Numbered from the stretch's first letter, positions 1-8,746 are shown. The stretch: 14,638 nucleotides of DNA from Larix sibirica (GCA_004151065.3 NWUY0300019095.1:71013-85650); one strand, 5' to 3'. Program-made: numbers and translations. Notes: generated by a model from the sequence alone, not told the origin.

Positions 1-330
1 TGATGCACCCTAGTTTCTTGGGGCTTTCATGTATGGACATTTGTACATGTGGCATAGCCACTAGTATTTTATCATTTGTTTGACTTGTCCATTGAGTTAG
101 TTAAGTGGATGTTGTTGGTTTATGCTCTCCTAAGCTAGATCTAGGGTTTTAGGCTTAGATATTATTATTTTATTTTGGAGGTTTTGAGACTAGAACATTA
201 TAAAAGCAAGGCTCCTCCATTTGTAATCGTTGTTGAAAGATTGAGTATTGAACTCTTGGTGCTATTGTGTTGTATCTTCCTATTGGAATTAATGGATGGT
301 TTGGAGATGCGCCCTAGTTGATGAGGATGT
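1..330 (+). mobile_element. LTR-like end of a retrotransposon (partial, enters from the left edge)
   Basis: The stretch has the layout of a plant LTR: a TATAAAAG box at 199-206, a short leader with TTGTAATCG about 20 bases downstream, then a U5-like segment with the alternating TTG/ATT composition seen at LTR 3' parts (about 235-300). It also contains TAGGGTTT near 139. I cannot see the 5' boundary, which is outside the window, and no clear tRNA primer-binding site follows, so I cannot tell 5' from 3' LTR or assign Copia versus Gypsy. Seen: the TATA box and its spacing. Inferred: LTR identity. A plain promoter or unrelated repeat is possible. The 3' end given is approximate. Confidence 0.4.
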
Positions 331-669
331 CTTCTACATATTCATGCTGTCTTATATTGATGATGTCTTCTTGGTTAATGGTGCCAGTCACTAAAACTGG
401 CAACATCATTCCACTTCTATTTTTACCTATCATCTGTGATGAATTGTATTGATGTATGTTTCTCTATGTATGGTTATATGCACTTGTAATTCATCCTAGA
501 TAAGTGCAAACCTCATAAGCATTGGATTTATCTACACTATAAAATTCCCATTGCTGATTTATGAAGTATAGAACAGCAAAGAAAAAGTAAATAATGCTTG
601 TAATCTAGAGCCCTATTTCTGTTCATCGCCTCATCAAGACAATCTCCCATTGAGCCTCATTAGATCCCA
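331..669. other. Intergenic sequence, no gene seen
   Basis: No open frame of note. A small 6-bp stem (GCCAGT at 383-388 pairing with ACTGGC at 396-401) is present and may be chance. The sequence may be internal DNA of the element whose LTR-like end lies to the left, but nothing proves it. Confidence 0.4.
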
Positions 670-1105
670 TATTCCTAATGCAAAATATAGGCACTGGAAC
701 CACCATTAAATCTGTATAAACCTATTTTATTTTCTGCAAAACCGATCTGGAAATTACAGCCATTTATCATACTCCAGATCTGCCCCAAACAGTTTAGCAA
801 TATATCAAATAATGCGCCTTAAACTAGACTAAAAAAATTCTGCCATATAAATCTTTATTTTCCAGCCATCAGAGAACATTCAAAACAGATTTATATCAGC
901 CCAGGATACCCTCTTTTATTTCTACAAACAGATTTGGAAATTACAGCCTATATTCCAACCCCATATATGCCCGAGTCTGGGTATTTCATCATTTTCTGCA
1001 TTTAATACCAGATTTTTAATTCTGTTACATAAATCTGCGATATATAACAGCATGAGATCCTTAAGCCAGATTTATTATTAAGTCCATAAAACCCTCCAGC
1101 AATCA
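670..1105. repeat. Diverged tandem duplication, period about 181-187 bp
   Basis: GGAAATTACAGCC occurs at 749 and again at 936, inside a longer alignable stretch (about 721-788 against 908-973). A second shared block, ATTCTG..ATAAATCT, occurs at 837-854 and 1019-1036. A third block, CAGATTTA, is at 886 and 1067. All three offsets are between 181 and 187, so two units and part of a third seem to be present, separated by small indels and much base substitution. The sequence is also rich in CAGATTT/CAGATCT words. No coding capacity is seen. It may be an old satellite fragment or the internally repeated part of a retroelement. Confidence 0.55.
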
Positions 1106-1240
1106 TTTTACACTTCTAGACTTAGTGAAGATAAGGAAGCCCCCCTTATGTTGGTTATTAACCATATTACAATGAGGGAAGTGGGTGTTAAGGTCGAAAT
1201 GGTAACTATTATGAGTTCCACTTGAGGTTTCACTTGGTGA

Positions 1241-2150
1241 GGACTTTGCACCTTAGGTGAGAGTTTAAGTGGTAACACTCGCAACAAAAGAGACAAGAAA
1301 GTCGTGTTTGTTAAAAAGGGGAATAAAACCATGACAAATAATGGTACAACGCTGATAATAAAGGAAACAATAATAGAGAAGAGCACAGTACCATCCAAAA
1401 AATAATGAGAGGAAGATAAAGGAATATTATTTAATGGTCCAATATTTTGGTGTGGTGAGTGTTATAGCAAGGATTACAAGGAAGCTGAACCCAATAACTG
1501 ATGACAACAATAGTCCAAAACACAAAAACAAAAACAAACAAAAAAGTTTATATGTGGACAAGTACACAACATAAACAAAGTCACTGACAAAGAAGACATA
1601 GTAACGAGACGCAATGATAGAGAAGGCTGAGGTAAAGGAGGCCAAGGAGATGGTTAAAGAACTACAAGTAAAGGAGAATGGGACTCTATATTCACCAAGA
1701 CATAAGGATATAATTGAAGAAGTAGAAAAATAAAAAGACCAAAAAGGTACCAACTAGGCTAGTTCAATAATTTTTACAAATGGAAACCTCAGTGAACATG
1801 ACACGTTGATCATGCACAAGGGAACTTACATAGCATAAGCCTTAGTGAAAAAGGCAAAGGAACCGATGCACCAAGAAGTGTCGATAAAGTTGCACTTTGT
1901 GGAGACCGTCGAAGTTGAATGTAGAGAAATAGGAAACCAATTGTGGGAGACAGAATCAAGGAGGATTTCCCATAGGGGTTAAGATATCAACAAGGTGATG
2001 GACAAAGATGATCATGCCACCGCAGTCACAATGACAAGTAATCACTGCAGAATGAAACATACTATGATTGGTGGCAAATCAGGGTTATCCCTTGGTAATC
2101 AAACATTGGATCAAAAGGGGAACTCTTGCACCACAACCGCCTAGGTTCCA
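1241..2150 (+). pseudogene. Decayed coding sequence, probably transposon-derived, family not recognised
   Basis: Two plus-strand frames stay open far longer than AT-rich noncoding DNA should. One frame is open from 1241 to a TAA at 1403, resumes after a TGA at 1406, and closes near 1496 with adjacent stops; it contains the peptide PIFWCGECYSKDYKEAEPNN. A second frame starts at an ATG at 1614 and runs to 2142 with stops at 1731, 1755, 1836, 1980 and 2142, leaving open runs of 39, 47 and 53 codons. The first of these is a charged, helix-like peptide (KAEVKEAKEMVKELQ). The change of frame near 1600 implies at least one indel. I see no zinc knuckle, protease or reverse transcriptase motif, so gag is only a guess. 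The hydrophobic minus-strand frames over the same stretch are shadows of this purine-rich strand. No translation of an intact protein is possible from this copy. Confidence 0.35.
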
Positions 2151-2732
2151 ATTAAGGATAGCATATCATAGTAAAGTAGAACCAAAAGTAATGCTAATGT
2201 CATAAAAATTCCTTATAATAGGACAAAGATCTTTCCTTGATTTTGGGAGAATTCCTGTATACCCAGGCTTGAGCCTATTTAGATTTGTTAGGACAACTAT
2301 GACTGAATAGAATTTGGGTTGTTCCTAACTAGGGAAAATATACATTATCCCTAAAGCAACGTAGTGAAGCATCATCAACTACTCTAAAGAAACAAAGATT
2401 TAAGGAAATAGCGTCAAGATCCAGATATGGTGGAGTAATTCTAGTCAAAATCTTCTGCGGAAAATCATGAACTAGACTTAAATAGATTGAATATCGATGC
2501 TCCAAGAGTATTCTAAAGACAATGGGCTTCTGCGGTGGCAAATGGACGATTATTTAATGTTTATGCCCATTGTGTTTTCATATCTGTATGGAGAAAGGCA
2601 CAACTGACAATGAAGACAAGAATAAAGAAGCATATAAAAAGTGCAATCATAATGATGACAAGGGCCAACTTGCAAAGATGTCTGCAATGAGAAGAAGAAA
2701 GGAAATATTGCAAGGACACCTTACACAAGAGA
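2151..2732. other. Probable continuation of the decayed coding relic
   Basis: Short open runs persist on the plus strand in changing frames. One near 2330-2460 reads STTLKKQRFKEIASRSRYGG, and another from an ATG at 2570 to a TAA at 2759 is 63 codons, lysine-rich and strongly charged. The composition resembles the relic upstream, so this may be one old element broken by indels. No domain is recognised. Too weak to call genes. Confidence 0.25.
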
Positions 2733-2796
2733 TGGACGTCCTAGTAGGACATCCAATATAAGATGCATGAAAAGAGTGCTTTCTTTTCCATGCATC
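2733..2796. repeat. Two adjacent hairpins
   Basis: The first is an 11-bp arm pair at 2733-2743 and 2745-2755 with one mismatch, centred on a single G; the core GTCCTA-G-TAGGAC is perfect. The second pairs 2762-2775 with 2782-2796: GATGCATG matches exactly, followed by AAAAGA/TCTTTT with one bulged base, and a six-base loop. They lie six bases apart, immediately after the stop of the 63-codon frame. They could be the remains of a small inverted-repeat element or a structural terminator-like signal. Function unknown. Confidence 0.5.
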
Positions 2797-3840
2797 ACAC
2801 TTTTAAGATTAAACACACATTATGATACATATATGAACAAAACAAGCAAAGATAAGCTAGATTTATTTTCTCTGAATCTATTAACTTTTAAGCATCCAGA
2901 CAGATCAAAAAGAAATTGAGATTCAAATTTCTTTGTGCTTAAAAGACTCATGAATTAAGATATATATATATATATTCTTTTCATCTATAACATGTCAAGA
3001 TTAAGTACACACGTTACACATGTCCCTCATACTGAACTACAAAATGCACCTCACTTCTCTTAATGCAATGAATAAGAACCTTGCCAATTACTTCATCATC
3101 ATTTATTATTGGCAACTATAGGCATGTTGACTGTCAACTGTCAAGACGCTACGGCGTATTCAGAGGGTGGTGGTCAGGGCTAATGCCTTAAATGTTTGTT
3201 TGTTTCTCTTAACATCCATCAACTTTAATCAGAATTTAATCGAAGTTCAATTAAAACATAGTTTGTGCAGTTCCATGCCAAAACTCAATTGGTGCTTTTA
3301 GCTACTGCGAATTTTTGCTCCCATATCTAACCGAGGTATTGCAACTCTCGTGGTGTAACTGTTAACCATTGCTTGAGTATGATTCTAACCAAACTAGGAA
3401 AGGGGATCCAGATCATGGAAACCAGACAGTTTAAAGGCATTCATTCATCAATAGGGTAAAATTTAAACCCTAAACCCACTGGGAATGGAACTAGTGATCG
3501 CAAAAGAAGGCAAGTTATAACCAAATTATAGCCTTCTAAATAAAATGCATGAAACCAACATAACAAGATTAGCAACCCTAATCTACAGCATAATACTTGA
3601 AATTCAATCTAGCCAGAAACTAATGCTCTGGGGCTTTACAGGAATGGGAATTATGCTCAGTTTATAAAAAATATCCTAAGTTTATAATTTACAGAAATGA
3701 AAATTATATCATAGCTTAAAATGAAAGAAGGATATTCAAGCCAACTGTTTCAAATAGCAATTATATCATACATCCAAATGTGATACTGCAACGCATCGAA
3801 AGAATAAATATGTTGCAGAAAATTCGCCTTTAAAAAAATA
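2797..3840. other. Intergenic or intronic sequence, no gene seen
   Basis: Contains an (AT)8 microsatellite at 2960-2975 and a 13-base telomere-type word AAACCCTAAACCC at 3465-3477, which in plants also occurs as a promoter element (telo-box). No long open frame and no recognisable repeat boundary. Base composition is slightly less AT-rich than the flanking transposon relics, and if the minus-strand splice donor at 3846/3847 is real this would be intron. Confidence 0.35.
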
Positions 3841-4091
3841 ACATACCTTCATTAGAAGAATTGAAATTACTAGAATCAACCCAGTAGGCCCTTTATCCAG
3901 ACAAGTACAGTGGTTCAGAGAATGATATCCGGTAAAACCATTATTGAACTTTGACAATAAGCATCTCGTTCATTTAAATAAGGTACTATAACCCCTGCCT
4001 AGACGCTGTAGTGCAATTACAAAACCGTTGGTTCGTTGTTCTGAGGATTCAGGAACCAATGCAGGAGCATCTCATTTCTATTTGGCTTTAA
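3841..4091 (-). other. Possibly genic block with a consensus splice donor (minus strand)
   Basis: On the minus strand, AATGAAG is followed by GTATGT (complement of 3841-3846), an exact match to the plant 5' splice-site consensus AG|GTATGT. The sequence upstream of that donor is less AT-rich and open in more than one frame: a minus-strand frame (3766-3957) reads through GYHSLNHCTCLDKGPTG, and on the plus strand the frame 3978-4088 is open and rich in W, Q and R. I do not recognise a protein in either direction. Seen: the donor and composition. Inferred: that it is an exon. A retroelement remnant with a chance donor is at least as likely. Confidence 0.2.
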
Positions 4092-4170
4092 AACCTTTTC
4101 TCACTATGATAGGAAGAAACTATGATAGGGAGAGGAAAGGGAATGCTTAAGAAAATAAAAATCTATTGCT

Positions 4171-4219
4171 AAGAGTCCCTGAGTCCCTGCATAAGCAAAA
4201 TAAGAGTCCCTGCATAAGC
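4171..4219. repeat. Short direct repeat, 16-bp unit
   Basis: GAGTCCCTGCATAAGC occurs at 4181-4196 and 4204-4219, 23 bases apart, and a partial copy AGAGTCCCT precedes it at 4172. It looks like replication-slippage duplication, with no coding content. Confidence 0.7.
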
Positions 4220-4444
4220 GGGCAAATGTTAGTTGATAGTTTATGAATAATTAATAGTGTATGTTCACTTGGTCAATATGTTACTTATTCATTTATACAT
4301 GAAGGATAGTGGTGCATTTAGTGTTAATGTAAAAAAGAGTGTTTTATAGACTTGCCATTAATGGAAGTAGTATGGCAGAATGTGAATTGATGTGATATGG
4401 TTAATTGTTATTGTTTTTTTAAGTATTTATTAATATATAATAAC

Positions 4445-4495
4445 AATTTTTTAATGGTATAGTGACAATAATTTTTTTGATGGTATAGTGTCACA
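4445..4495. repeat. Tandem duplication with 26-bp period
   Basis: A T-run followed by ATGGTATAGTG occurs twice in direct orientation: TGGTATAGTG at 4455-4464 and 4481-4490. The T-runs make slippage a simple explanation. It sits immediately upstream of the SINE candidate. Confidence 0.6.
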
Positions 4496-4499
4496 TAAG

Positions 4500-4624
4500 T
4501 ATAGATTGGGTGGTTGGGAGGTTATGTTGTCATCCTCCCTACCCAGGTTCAAATCTAGTTCAAGACATGTTTTTGTTGTTTCTAGCTGCACCTTGACAAA
4601 GGTGAACCACACTTTTAAAAAAAA
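4500..4624 (+). mobile_element. Candidate short tRNA-derived SINE
   Basis: GGTTCAAATCT at 4546-4556 matches the RNA polymerase III B box (GGTTCRANNCC) at all but the last base. About 33 bases upstream, TAGATTGGGTGG at 4502-4513 is a weak A box, a spacing normal for tRNA-like promoters. Between them GGGAGG (4516-4521) and CCTCCC (4534-4539) can form a six-base stem. The unit ends in an A8 run at 4617-4624, as SINEs often do. There is no tRNA cloverleaf, so it is not a tRNA gene. I found no convincing target-site duplication, and the right boundary rests on the A-run alone. Confidence 0.35.
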
Positions 4625-4739
4625 CATGATAGTCAAAAACTTAGGTTGTAGAAGAATTTTATAAAGAAGAATATGTTTTGCATCTATATTAAAGACCACG
4701 TTTTTTACTATTCTAATTCTAAAACTCATTAGCAATTAG

Positions 4740-5179
4740 GATTTGTTTTTGTAAAGAAATGTATTTAAAGTTATGTCCCATTTTAATTATGAAGTTGCAA
4801 TCAAAATTAATAAAAATGATATCCAATCTGAAAAGTTTTTTACTATGCGTAATACACTTTGAATTTTACATATTATCTCTCTCCATTTTCGCAAAGGTAA
4901 TTTATTTGGAAAGCAATGGAAAAGCATATGGAAGAACACACATATCTTAAGGAGGGATAATTGGGAGAACTTTGCATTAGTGTGACGCAACAATTGAATG
5001 TTGGAAGAAGAATGGACATGTTGAAGGAGAATGATGGCATCTAACATATGTTTCCAATATATAGTGGCATTACATGGTTACAACATATTATTTATAGCTT
5101 GGACTATTTAAATCGCGCAATTCCCCTAGTTGTTAATAGACCCTGCTTGAGTCAAGTAAAAACTTAATTTTAAGCAAAT
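4740..5179. other. Intergenic sequence, no gene seen
   Basis: Short overlapping frames occur on both strands (4759-4950 plus, 4787-5047 minus). Neither shows a domain, a consistent coding signature or a regulatory context, so I regard them as chance. No repeat structure was noticed. Confidence 0.4.
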
Positions 5180-5330
5180 CATGCATAGTTGAAGATGTAT
5201 AGGTTGTGGCTGCACAACTGTAGTAGAGGGTTGTGCATGTACCTTAGAATAATGGATCACACCATGCCACAATAGATCCCTCAATGAAGATTACTCAAAG
5301 GAGAAAGTTGAACTATATAAATAGCATGCA
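5180..5330 (+). promoter_or_regulatory. Promoter-like cluster: three RY cores and a TATA box
   Basis: CTATATAAATAG at 5313-5324 is an excellent plant TATA box. Three RY cores (CATGCA or its complement) lie in or just upstream of it: 5180-5185, 5234-5239 and 5325-5330, the last overlapping the 3' side of the TATA box. RY elements are known binding sites of B3-domain regulators and are typical of seed-storage protein promoters. A perfect 8-bp inverted repeat, TGCACAAC (5211-5218) and GTTGTGCA (5230-5237), lies between them. The first ATG downstream (5352) opens a frame of only 18 codons. Seen: the motifs. Inferred: promoter activity. Because no gene follows, it may be a relic promoter, the 5' end of a lost gene, or a chance cluster. 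Confidence 0.35.
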
Positions 5331-5543
5331 CTTCTTCCTTCCAACCCTACAATGAAATATTGGTACTTGCTACTCAATCCCACTTATAAGGAACAATTGA
5401 ATGTTTAACATGAGTTTCCATAAGATGTTTCTAACTTTGCATCCAGTTGTAACATTAAAGCAGGCAATAAAGGTAGGGAAGCAACATCGATTACAATGAC
5501 AATTCTCTTAGTATTTTATTTTTTCCTCTAGATATTACAAAAG

Positions 5544-5852
5544 ATGAGATACAACAACTTACCTATTGGACCCTATCCATCCCCGATAATAAAAAATATC
5601 CACCAAATGAGAATACCTACTTATAACAATTTTAAATGCTTCATTGATAAATATGGTCACATTATGTTTATTTTGGTTGTCCTTATCATTGTTGTTCTTC
5701 TTATGAGATGGCCAAACAATTTGACTTTTGATTTGATATTCACTAATCGACTTACAATAGTGGTTAGAAAATATCTAACCTACCATTTGGAGGATATAAT
5801 ATTGATTTTGTATAGAAATTATTGGAAGCAAATGAGAAAAATGTGTATATAA
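5544..5852 (+). CDS. Unassigned 102-codon open frame with one membrane helix
   Basis: I do not recognise this protein. The frame is open for 102 codons from ATG, unusual in DNA this AT-rich. It encodes a polar, proline-containing N-terminal part (PIGPYPSPIIKNIHQMRIP), then a strongly hydrophobic stretch at about residues 40-55 (IMFILVVLIIVVLLM), then a polar part ending in basic residues. A pyrimidine-rich tract ending in TTTCCTCTAG lies just upstream (to about 5531), resembling a 3' splice acceptor. The RY/TATA cluster lies about 220 bases upstream of the ATG. It could be a fragment of a decayed gene, a young non-conserved frame, or chance. Nothing shows that it is expressed, and no homologue comes to mind. 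Confidence 0.2.
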   Translation: MRYNNLPIGPYPSPIIKNIHQMRIPTYNNFKCFIDKYGHIMFILVVLIIVVLLMRWPNNLTFDLIFTNRLTIVVRKYLTYHLEDIILILYRNYWKQMRKMCI

Positions 5853-7022
5853 GAAATGTTGAAATCTGAAATCTTTAAATCCTTTAAACATATGTGAGAG
5901 GAGGTGATATATATGATGATTTCTTATGTTTAAGATAGTTAGAAATTAAACTAAAATATATAACGTATATTATGTTTTAACACAAAGATGGCATAGTTAC
6001 ATATTTTAATTCACTTTTGGATCCATTTCTTCTATAATTTATAAAATAACCATAATATTATAAAAATTAAAATTTTAAAAAAATAATATTAAAAAGTGAC
6101 ATTTTGCATAAAAAAGTATGCATATCATAGTGGTTAGATTTAGTGTTTAACATGTCTTTGGATTGATTTGGAAATTATATCACAACTTCAGTTCACAACT
6201 ATTAAAATGGCTAAAATGGTAAAATTTCATTTCATAATATTAAAATGGTTAAAATGGTAATGTATGTGGATTTAAATAATGAATTACTTTGAGGGCAATT
6301 GTGTTTAAGTGTGTTTAAAAAAAAAACAATTTGGAAATTATCACAAGCATACAAGGATGAGATCAATGATTTCTTTTAGTATTCTTTATTAACATTGTCA
6401 CATGCCCATCTCCCAATTCATAATTAAAAAGGTGTAGTCTAAATATTCTACGTTTAAAAAATCTTAGAATCACATATTTAGCTATGAAAATTGCATAATT
6501 TGGGTGCCATGGGGTATTTACTACTCTTCAAAGAATGGTTAATTCATTTTTTATTTCCATAATTTCATCAATTAAACTATCCATTACACATTTTCCATTA
6601 AAAACCGGTTAGATATTAAGGGGGATAGGGCAAATTCATTTTCCATTTCCTTTATTGGTTCAACTCTTTCCATTATTGATAAAAAAACACCTACTTTTAA
6701 TGGATATCTTAATGAGCATTCTGTTTGTACTCTTTTTTTGACATTTCAATACCTTTTTAATTTATACTCTAGTTTTTCAAAACCCTAGCTAGAACTTTCC
6801 CCGAAGTGAATGCAATAATATTAGATATTACCTAATTTTGATTTGTATTTATTAATTGATTGCATTCTTTTAAGCTAACGGCGAGAAAAATGTTTATGGA
6901 TGTACAGGTGTTGCCATCTCTAGCCTGGGATCAGTCGTGGGTTTTCACATAATTTATTTCCTTGCCTCTCCTTTATCCACTGGATTTGATAACCATTGCA
7001 CTGTTCAAATACTTTATAAAGC
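5853..7022. other. AT-rich intergenic sequence with minor repeats
   Basis: Two copies of ATTAAAATGG(C/T)TAAAATGGTAA begin at 6201 and 6239 (38-bp period). A perfect 9-bp inverted repeat, GAATGCAAT at 6808-6816 and ATTGCATTC at 6859-6867, delimits a 60-bp segment that could be a tiny MITE remnant, but I see no target-site duplication. No coding sequence is supported. The block ends at the N at 7023. Confidence 0.4.
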
Positions 7023-7023
7023 N
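7023..7023. other. Single N: probable contig join
   Basis: One ambiguous base interrupts otherwise clean sequence. Such isolated Ns in a draft scaffold usually mark a join or an unresolved base. Unlike the N at 12857, I see no repeated sequence on either side of it. Confidence 0.6.
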
Positions 7024-7980
7024 TTAAACACATAAGATTTTGGGTTTTACCAAAAAACAAATTACTGGATTCCGACCAAAACCCATCGTAAAGTCCAAAA
7101 CGTAGAATAACAGACTACTCCAATTAAAAGTATAATACATTTTTATAAATAAATTGAGATTTAATTAGGTCATCTACTTTATCAATATAGGTTTTATATA
7201 TAAGCCTATGAATATATATGATTCTTCGATCTTAACATGGATGTTTTTTTACAGCAACATATATGATTGTCAAGTAGCACTGGTATTGTGATCATCGTGA
7301 AGTTGTAATGAACTTTGATTCTACATGAATATCAAGTATCGTTTTCTTTTGTTGTTTTTTTTTTGAAAAAAAAATATAAATATAAATATGATAAAAATCA
7401 AAACATTTTTTAGATATGACTACAAGGTATTCCCTTTAGCAAGGTCACTTGAATGAACATAAAAGGAAATTTAACTACCCTAAAAAAAGCTCAGTTCTTA
7501 ATCCAACTACAAAGTAAAGTATAGTTGTAGCCCACATCAAGGCTTGCCTAGTACAATAATTACTTAGACTCATTATCATTGATATCATTGTGCATATGCC
7601 ATGCTTAGGTTCTTGGTGCCTAGTGCCTATGATGTGACAGTGTTTCCTCTAATTTGTCTAAACAATTTAATGTGCCACCAACACGCACAACATTTCCTGG
7701 TAACAATTTTATATTCTAACAATACATAAAGACTTATTATTGTCTATCATTTATTTCCAATGTTCATCCAATTTTTCTACAAAGTATACATTTGACAGTG
7801 AAACCTTGGAATGTGCAATGCAAAGCTAATCGATGCACAATATAATTTGATATATACACAATAGGTTCGTCAACAACCAATGTTTGTAACCATCACTTCC
7901 TTTAATGAAAGACCACATGTCACGAACCCAAATCTAACCTTCTTAACTATTTCCAACAATATGATACCTAAGATGGTCAC
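7024..7980. other. AT-rich intergenic sequence, no gene seen
   Basis: Holds homopolymer runs around 7350-7375 (T10 followed by A9) that may be the tail of an old retroposed sequence, and little else. The minus strand from about 7980 down to 7850 has scattered short open runs that might continue the frame described next, but stops break them up. Confidence 0.35.
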
Positions 7981-8259
7981 TCAAATTTGCTTTTTCCCTA
8001 AATAAACTTGATCTCCCATAGTACTATAAAAAATGTGCTCAAACAATAACATTTCAACATTATTTATATTACCATTCTTTACCTTGAATTTATTCATGGG
8101 AGTTGTACTCAATGCTGGTGAACTTATCCGTGCCTGCCAAACCTTAAGTATATCTATATAATTTATCTCATGAATAGCATAATCAATCAAGAACCATATT
8201 TTCGTCAAGAGATTAGTTGACATAAGCATGCTCATAAATATCAACATTGCTCTTACCAT
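7981..8259 (-). CDS. Unassigned 92-codon open frame, perhaps a transposon fragment
   Basis: I do not recognise this protein. The minus-strand frame runs 92 codons from ATG. The first third is hydrophobic and methionine-rich; the rest is mixed and plausible as coding, including DILKVWQARISSPAL and KFKVKNGNINNVEMLLFEH. There is no obvious promoter. Another minus-strand frame (8316-8510, 64 codons) lies upstream but is explained by the inverted-repeat element there. If real, this is probably a piece of a decayed transposable element, since its surroundings are transposon-like on both sides. It may equally be chance. Confidence 0.2.
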   Translation of the reverse strand: MVRAMLIFMSMLMSTNLLTKIWFLIDYAIHEINYIDILKVWQARISSPALSTTPMNKFKVKNGNINNVEMLLFEHIFYSTMGDQVYLGKKQI

Positions 8260-8323
8260 ATTGTAACAATTCTAATTACTTCAATAAACAATTATTTATT
8301 TCGTGAAAGAAGGAACTAATGTT

Positions 8324-8481
8324 CCTTAGTAAATGAACTACTGTTCATTTGATTTGGGCCACACTCGTTGTATTGGAGTTTCTCTAATCCCATGTCTTTG
8401 ACCATAATCGACCCTTCATCGTTTATAGATAAAAAATAATCACAAACATTGGGGAAATGAACAATAGTTGATTTACTAAGG
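8324..8481. mobile_element. Small inverted-repeat element (MITE-like), 158 bp
   Basis: The first and last 27 bases (8324-8350 and 8455-8481) are inverted copies matching at 25 of 27 positions, enclosing a 104-bp centre. Each arm carries an internal palindrome of the form AAATGAAC-N4-GTTCATTT: perfect at 8331-8350, one mismatch at 8455-8474. No clear target-site duplication flanks it, so mobility is not shown. Size, non-coding nature and terminal inverted repeats fit a miniature inverted-repeat element. A fold-back or simple inverted duplication is the alternative. Confidence 0.5.
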
Positions 8482-8636
8482 ATTATACCATAAGAAAGAC
8501 AATAGATCAAAATTCATATAGGACAAATACCAATATGAATAATAGACTAATATAAAATATTGCATGCTTCGTCGACGTGGCTTGGAAGGCTATTTGTATA
8601 CTTTAATATATAGTTTTTTTTAACTATATGCATAAT

Positions 8637-8746
8637 ACCAAATGAAATGAATAATGGTTCATTTACTCAAAAATATCCAACATAAGAAGGACAACATATT
8701 CAAATCCATATAGGGGAAATAATATAAATAATAAATGAATATGGAA
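8637..8746. repeat. Diverged direct copy of the right half of the inverted-repeat element
   Basis: Sequence from 8645 aligns with 8455-8560 at an offset near 190: the palindrome recurs as AAATGAATAATGGTTCATTT (8645-8664), followed by CATAAGAAGGACAA against CATAAGAAAGACAA, and then matching CATATAGG and AATAATA blocks. Identity looks like roughly 70 percent by eye, with indels. So the right arm and its flank exist as an old tandem duplicate, giving three copies of the palindrome in 340 bp. Confidence 0.5.

Noticed and set aside
1108-1753. Two hydrophobic minus-strand open frames (96 and 108 codons)
   Set aside because: They lie opposite a purine-rich plus strand that itself has coding-like runs. 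Long hydrophobic antisense frames are the expected shadow of lysine/glutamate-rich coding sequence.
3465-3477. Interstitial telomere repeat AAACCCTAAACCC
   Set aside because: Fewer than two full seven-base units. Such words are frequent in plants and may be a telo-box or chance.
4500-4580. tRNA gene suggested by the B box
   Set aside because: No acceptor, D or anticodon arms can be paired into a cloverleaf, and the A box is poor.
4759-5047. Overlapping short frames on both strands
   Set aside because: Neither shows domain-like composition or context. They are consistent with chance.
5472-5531. Short intron between AAAG|GTAGGG and CCTCTAG|
   Set aside because: About 60 bases is at or below the usual minimum for plant introns, and no coding frame is joined convincingly by removing it.
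6808-6867. 60-bp MITE delimited by GAATGCAAT / ATTGCATTC
   Set aside because: The arms are only nine bases long and no target-site duplication is seen, so it is noted only as a minor inverted repeat.
8316-8510. Minus-strand open frame of 64 codons
   Set aside because: It covers the inverted-repeat element almost exactly and both palindromic arms are in it, so it is better explained as a non-coding element.
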